Positions 58,201-61,604 of a stretch of DNA of 61,604 nucleotides are shown here, one piece after another. The notes under the pieces were generated by a model. The model worked only from the letters and a program-made list of their open reading frames with translations, was not told the origin of the DNA and searched no databases. The stretch spans positions 1 through 61,604 of the forward strand of contig CAMZAD010000005.1 of NCBI GenBank assembly GCA_947304155.1, in the 5' to 3' direction. This DNA comes from an uncultured Candidatus Saccharibacteria bacterium. Its GTDB lineage: Bacteria > Patescibacteriota > Saccharimonadia > Saccharimonadales > Saccharimonadaceae. A program made the translations under genes and the position numbers. Every line of letters starts with the position of its first letter. Position 1 is the stretch's first letter.

Positions 58201-59301
58201 ATGGAAGGACTTGATCTTAAATCCATGACCGCGATGGTAAAAGTCATCGCAGAAGAAAAAAACTTGACTGAAGATACTGTGCTTGATGTAATTCAAACCG
58301 CAATTGCTGCTGCTTGGCGCAAAGAGGAAGGCGAGAAGGACATGAATGTCCGCGCAACTTTAAACCTCAAAACCGGTGAAGCATTTGTCTTTATCGACCG
58401 TGAAGTAATTGAAGATGGTTTGGCATACAACCCAGCTACTGAAATTCCACAATCTGAAGCTAAAGGCAAAGAAATCGGTGAAATCGTTGAAGAAAAACGC
58501 GAAGTTAAAACCTTCGGCCGTGTCGCTTCAATGACCGCAAAACAAGTTATCGTTCAACGTCTTCGCGAAGCAGAACGCGACTCAGTTCTTTCAATGTTTG
58601 AAGACAAAGTTGGTACAATCGTTACCGGCGTAGTTTCACGCGTTGAGCCAAAAATCGTTCGCATCGACCTTGGCAAGGCTTCTGGTATCATGCCAAAGAG
58701 CGAACAAATCGACGGCGAATATTACTCTGTTGGTGCACGTATCAAGGTTCTTATCAAAGAAATTGAACGCAATGAACGTGGCGCACAACTTATTCTCTCT
58801 CGTGGCTCTGCAGAGTTCGTCAAACAACTCTTCATCCAAGAAGTTCCTGAAATCGAAAACGGCACCGTTGAAATCCGCGCTATCGCACGTGAAGCTGGTC
58901 GCCGTACCAAAATCGCTGTTATTAACACTGTTCCTGGCGTAGACCCAGTCGGTACCTTCGTCGGTGGCCGTGGTGTTCGTGTCCAAGCTGTGATGAATGA
59001 AATCGGTGAACGCGAAAAAATCGACATCATCAACTGGAGTGACAACGCTTCTGAATACATCCGCGAAGCTCTTTCTCCAGCTGAAATCATGAAAGTTGAA
59101 ATCGAAGGCAAGCACGCTAAGGTCTTTGTCACTGAAGATCAACAATCTATCGCAATTGGCCGCCAAGGTCAAAACGTCCGTCTCGCTTCTAAGCTTACCG
59201 GTTTCGAACTCGACATCGAGCTCGCCGAAGCTCCAAAGAAGAAGAAAAAGACTAACGTCGAAGATTCTCTCTTCTCAGCAATCGAAGAATCTGAAGAATA
59301 A
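58201..59301 (+). CDS. nusA: Transcription termination/antitermination factor NusA
   Basis: A 366-residue NusA: N-terminal RNA-polymerase-binding domain (1-120, VIQTAIAAAWRKEEGEKDMN), S1 domain (GTIVTGVVSRVEPKIVRIDL), KH1 (FVKQLFIQEVPEIENGTVEI, GRRTKIAVINTVPGVDPVG) and KH2 (GKHAKVFVTEDQQSIAIGRQ). It lacks the E. coli acidic repeats, as most NusA do. AAAGAAAGG precedes the ATG. It is a monocistronic unit, not joined to rimP and infB as is usual. Confidence 0.97.
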   Translation: MEGLDLKSMTAMVKVIAEEKNLTEDTVLDVIQTAIAAAWRKEEGEKDMNVRATLNLKTGEAFVFIDREVIEDGLAYNPATEIPQSEAKGKEIGEIVEEKREVKTFGRVASMTAKQVIVQRLREAERDSVLSMFEDKVGTIVTGVVSRVEPKIVRIDLGKASGIMPKSEQIDGEYYSVGARIKVLIKEIERNERGAQLILSRGSAEFVKQLFIQEVPEIENGTVEIRAIAREAGRRTKIAVINTVPGVDPVGTFVGGRGVRVQAVMNEIGEREKIDIINWSDNASEYIREALSPAEIMKVEIEGKHAKVFVTEDQQSIAIGRQGQNVRLASKLTGFELDIELAEAPKKKKKTNVEDSLFSAIEESEE

Positions 59302-59303
59302 TC

Positions 59304-59335
59304 AAAAAATCCACCTCGTTTGGGGTGGATTTTTG
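59304..59335. terminator. Bidirectional terminator between nusA and the CDF gene
   Basis: ATCCACC and GGTGGAT with an 8-base loop between A- and T-runs. Confidence 0.85.
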
Positions 59336-59342
59336 ATGCTTT

Positions 59343-60479
59343 TTATTTTTCGCCTTCGTCTTCAAGTTCAATCGTGACGTCGGAAATACCAGTGCTTTTT
59401 AGTTGTTTTCGGATTTCTTGCTTAATATTGAAGCGATTTGGCACACTATTTTCAATAAAGACACCGTCCACAATTTTACCGTCAACTACGACGTGCATTG
59501 TAGCATACATCTTCGTACCATCCATGCTCCAAAGATGGAGATGGTGGACTTTTTTGACGTGTGGGATTGCAAGCACTTGATACTTCACAATATCAACCGA
59601 GATGCCGTTTGGAACTTTTTCAAGGAAGAGCTCCAAGACTTTCTTAAAGCTGCTGATACTTGAAATCATTAGGTAAACTGAGATAACAATTGACATGATT
59701 GGATCGAGCCAATTCCAGTTCGTCACTAGCATTACAACAGAGCCAGCGAGTACTACAATCCAGCCAATCACATCTTCAAGCACGATTTCATTTACAGTGC
59801 CCTTCGAGATAGCCTTTACGATATTAAAGCGCCCATCTGCGGTTCTAAAGGCTGCAATTGTATTAATCAAAAGCCCAATTACAGATAAGATTATCATGAG
59901 CTTGACATCTATGTCGGTTGGAATAATAAGTTTTAGAATCGAGACATAAATCATAAAGGCAGCACCGACAACGAGCACGACAGTCGTAACGAATACGCCT
60001 AAAATTGAGAATCTTGAATAGCCGTAGGTGTAGTTTTTATCTGGGCCATGTTTAGACTTTTTGCCGAAATAAATTGCAAAACCAAGCGAAAGTGCATCGC
60101 CAAAATCATGAATTGCGTCTGAGATAATTGCAGCAGACCCCGAGAAAAGCCCGCCAATTAGTTCAAAAATCGCAAAAACAAAGTTAATAATTAACCCAGA
60201 AAAGACTTTACCAGAGATATTTTGCCTCTTTAAGAAGCCTCTAATTCCCCTCTTTTCGCGTCCATAAACAGCATTTTTAGTATTTGCGACTGCAAGTTTT
60301 GCGCTTTCTACAGCAACTTTTTGAGCCTTAATTTCCGCCTTTTTCTGTAATCTTTTCTGTTTACGGAAGTTTTTTAGCTCGTTTCTTTTGCTCTTAGAAT
60401 CAATTCTAGCAGCGCGATTGGCGTTTCTTTCCGCCCTTTTCATGCGCTTTCTAGCACTTTTAATATCTCGGTTAACCAT
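59343..60479 (-). CDS. Cation diffusion facilitator transporter with basic N-terminal extension
   Basis: A 378-residue CDF. Residues 1-80 are an unusual Lys/Arg/Ala-rich helix (ARKRMKRAERNANRAARIDS), probably coiled-coil and cytoplasmic. Six membrane helices follow; the metal site shows in SDAIHDFGDALSLG (His and Asp of TM2) and VLEDVIGWIVVLAG (TM5), and the C-terminal domain has PHVKKVHHLHLWSMDGTK. It exports Zn, Mn, Fe or similar by proton exchange. The -10 TAAAAT (60491-60486) is six bases from the ATG at 60479; an ATG two codons upstream abuts the -10 and is rejected. Confidence 0.9.
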   Translation of the reverse strand: MVNRDIKSARKRMKRAERNANRAARIDSKSKRNELKNFRKQKRLQKKAEIKAQKVAVESAKLAVANTKNAVYGREKRGIRGFLKRQNISGKVFSGLIINFVFAIFELIGGLFSGSAAIISDAIHDFGDALSLGFAIYFGKKSKHGPDKNYTYGYSRFSILGVFVTTVVLVVGAAFMIYVSILKLIIPTDIDVKLMIILSVIGLLINTIAAFRTADGRFNIVKAISKGTVNEIVLEDVIGWIVVLAGSVVMLVTNWNWLDPIMSIVISVYLMISSISSFKKVLELFLEKVPNGISVDIVKYQVLAIPHVKKVHHLHLWSMDGTKMYATMHVVVDGKIVDGVFIENSVPNRFNIKQEIRKQLKSTGISDVTIELEDEGEK

Positions 60480-60485
60480 AAGCAT

Positions 60486-60494
60486 ATTTTACCA
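60486..60494 (-). promoter_or_regulatory. CDF gene promoter, leaderless type
   Basis: Extended -10 TGGTAAAAT on the minus strand, six bases from the ATG. Confidence 0.65.
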
Positions 60495-60502
60495 TAATCA
60501 AC

Positions 60503-60530
60503 AAAAAACTGCCACAGACGGCAGTTTTTA
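60503..60530. terminator. Second terminator of the rRNA operon
   Basis: AAAAACTGCC and GGCAGTTTTT around a 6-base loop. It forms a tandem with the one at 60541-60565. Confidence 0.8.
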
Positions 60531-60540
60531 AGATGAAACG

Positions 60541-60565
60541 AAAACCCTCCTTTAAGGAGGGTTAC
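60541..60565 (-). terminator. First terminator of the rRNA operon
   Basis: AACCCTCC and GGAGGGTT around a 5-base loop, ending in TTTT on the minus strand, just after 5S. Confidence 0.8.
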
Positions 60566-60572
60566 CGTATAA

Positions 60573-60681
60573 TTTGGCACCTTGCTAGTTTCCCGCAATT
60601 GCAGTATAATCGCCGCGACTGGGCTTGACTTCTGTGTTCGGAATGTAAACAGGTATTTCCCCAGCGCTATGGGCACCAATT
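60573..60681 (-). rRNA. rrf: 5S ribosomal RNA
   Basis: Read on the minus strand. The ends UUGGUGCC and GGUGCCAA form helix I. Loop B/C landmarks CCGAACACAGAAGUCAAGC match 5S, as do GCCCAGUCGCGGCGAU and the GCGGGAAACUAGCAAGGUGCC end. About 108 nt, a little shorter than the usual 115-120. Ends are estimated from the pairing. Confidence 0.92.
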
Positions 60682-60897
60682 ACGCCGGTTAAAGTCTTTC
60701 TATAAAGGTCGGGATGCGATAAATGCGCCATCCATGCAATTATTATAGATTTACTTTAAAACTGCGAGTATTGATGTCCATTCAGTGTCAAACGAATTGT
60801 AAAATAAACTTACACACGATACTGTATCCAGCACCGATTGCTAGTTAAGTGTATCAAACTATCCACATTCATGCAAGCATAAATGTAATAGTTTGAG
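60682..60897 (-). other. 23S-5S spacer, no tRNA
   Basis: About 215 bp. It holds an inverted repeat at 60854-60862 and 60888-60896 (TCAAACTAT / ATAGTTTGA, with ACATT/AATGT inside) directly after 23S, probably a processing stem; and a small GGAT-GCG hairpin before 5S (about 60715-60738). No tRNA or protein gene is seen. Confidence 0.6.

Positions 60898-61604
<707 letters not shown>

Noticed and set aside
60682-60897. tRNA gene in the 23S-5S spacer
   Set aside because: No T-arm (GTTCGA-like) or cloverleaf could be found on either strand.

Overview
The window looks like part of the chromosome of a Candidatus Saccharibacteria (TM7, Patescibacteria/CPR) bacterium or a close relative. The evidence is indirect: very tight gene packing with 0-100 bp gaps, moderate-to-low GC, the standard code (UGA is used as stop, which argues against Gracilibacteria/Absconditabacteria), a dispersed str operon (rpsL-rpsG, fusA, tuf and rpsJ are separate units), several FISUMP-domain surface proteins, tandem FemAB ligases, and many genes whose start codon lies six bases after a TATAAT-like box. 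No 16S gene is present, so the assignment is an inference.

Layout. 1-6.2 kb: 5' end of gap, an orphan gene, rpsL-rpsG, an acidic orphan, trigger factor, and an FAD-linked oxidase. 6.3-14.6 kb: dnaE, a FISUMP surface protein, three small membrane or Lys/Ala-rich proteins, and a large orphan. 14.7-23.2 kb: a UTP-glucose-1-phosphate uridylyltransferase-like gene, then a five-gene minus-strand cell-wall operon (Mur ligase, alpha/beta hydrolase, DegT-type PLP enzyme, two FemAB ligases), an orphan membrane protein, an acyltransferase and a GC-rich inverted-repeat element. 23.2-28.4 kb: rpsJ, tuf, a four-gene operon of tiny membrane proteins, and fusA with a possible leader peptide. 28.4-41.3 kb: gatC-gatA-X-gatB, where X is a membrane-anchored HEPN-like protein; then a SpoT-like HD hydrolase, uvrB, an SDR, a DUF5684-like protein, a sortase-type surface protein, rsmD, a PLC/P1-nuclease-like gene and recG. 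41.3-45.7 kb: three tandem FISUMP proteins and a probable small RNA gene. 45.8-53.1 kb: trmD, a Cys-rich protein, obgE, a LysM-CHAP hydrolase, a RuvX-MltG fusion and a baseplate-J-like membrane protein. 53.1-60.5 kb: a soluble histidine kinase and a receiver-only regulator, both with Pro/Gln-rich tails, an RsuA-type pseudouridine synthase, a DUF2975-like protein, an FtsA/PilM-like ATPase, nusA and a CDF transporter. 60.5-61.6 kb: 5S rRNA and the 3' part of 23S rRNA.

How it fits together. Most genes serve translation, DNA replication/repair and envelope building. The envelope set (Mur ligase operon, MltG fusion, LysM-CHAP, acyltransferase, FISUMP and sortase-type proteins) would suit a small epibiont that remodels its wall and touches a host. 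Interspersed are orphan genes with G-rich Shine-Dalgarno sequences and strong promoters.

The main candidates for something undescribed are: (1) systematic leaderless transcription with TATAAT-N6-ATG at nine genes; (2) a roughly 146-nt RNA gene at 45.56-45.70 kb whose 5' and 3' ends pair; (3) a HEPN-like membrane protein inside the GatCAB operon; (4) the RuvX-MltG fusion; (5) a 127-bp GC-rich element with perfect 12-bp inverted ends; and (6) the four-gene membrane microprotein operon between fusA and tuf.
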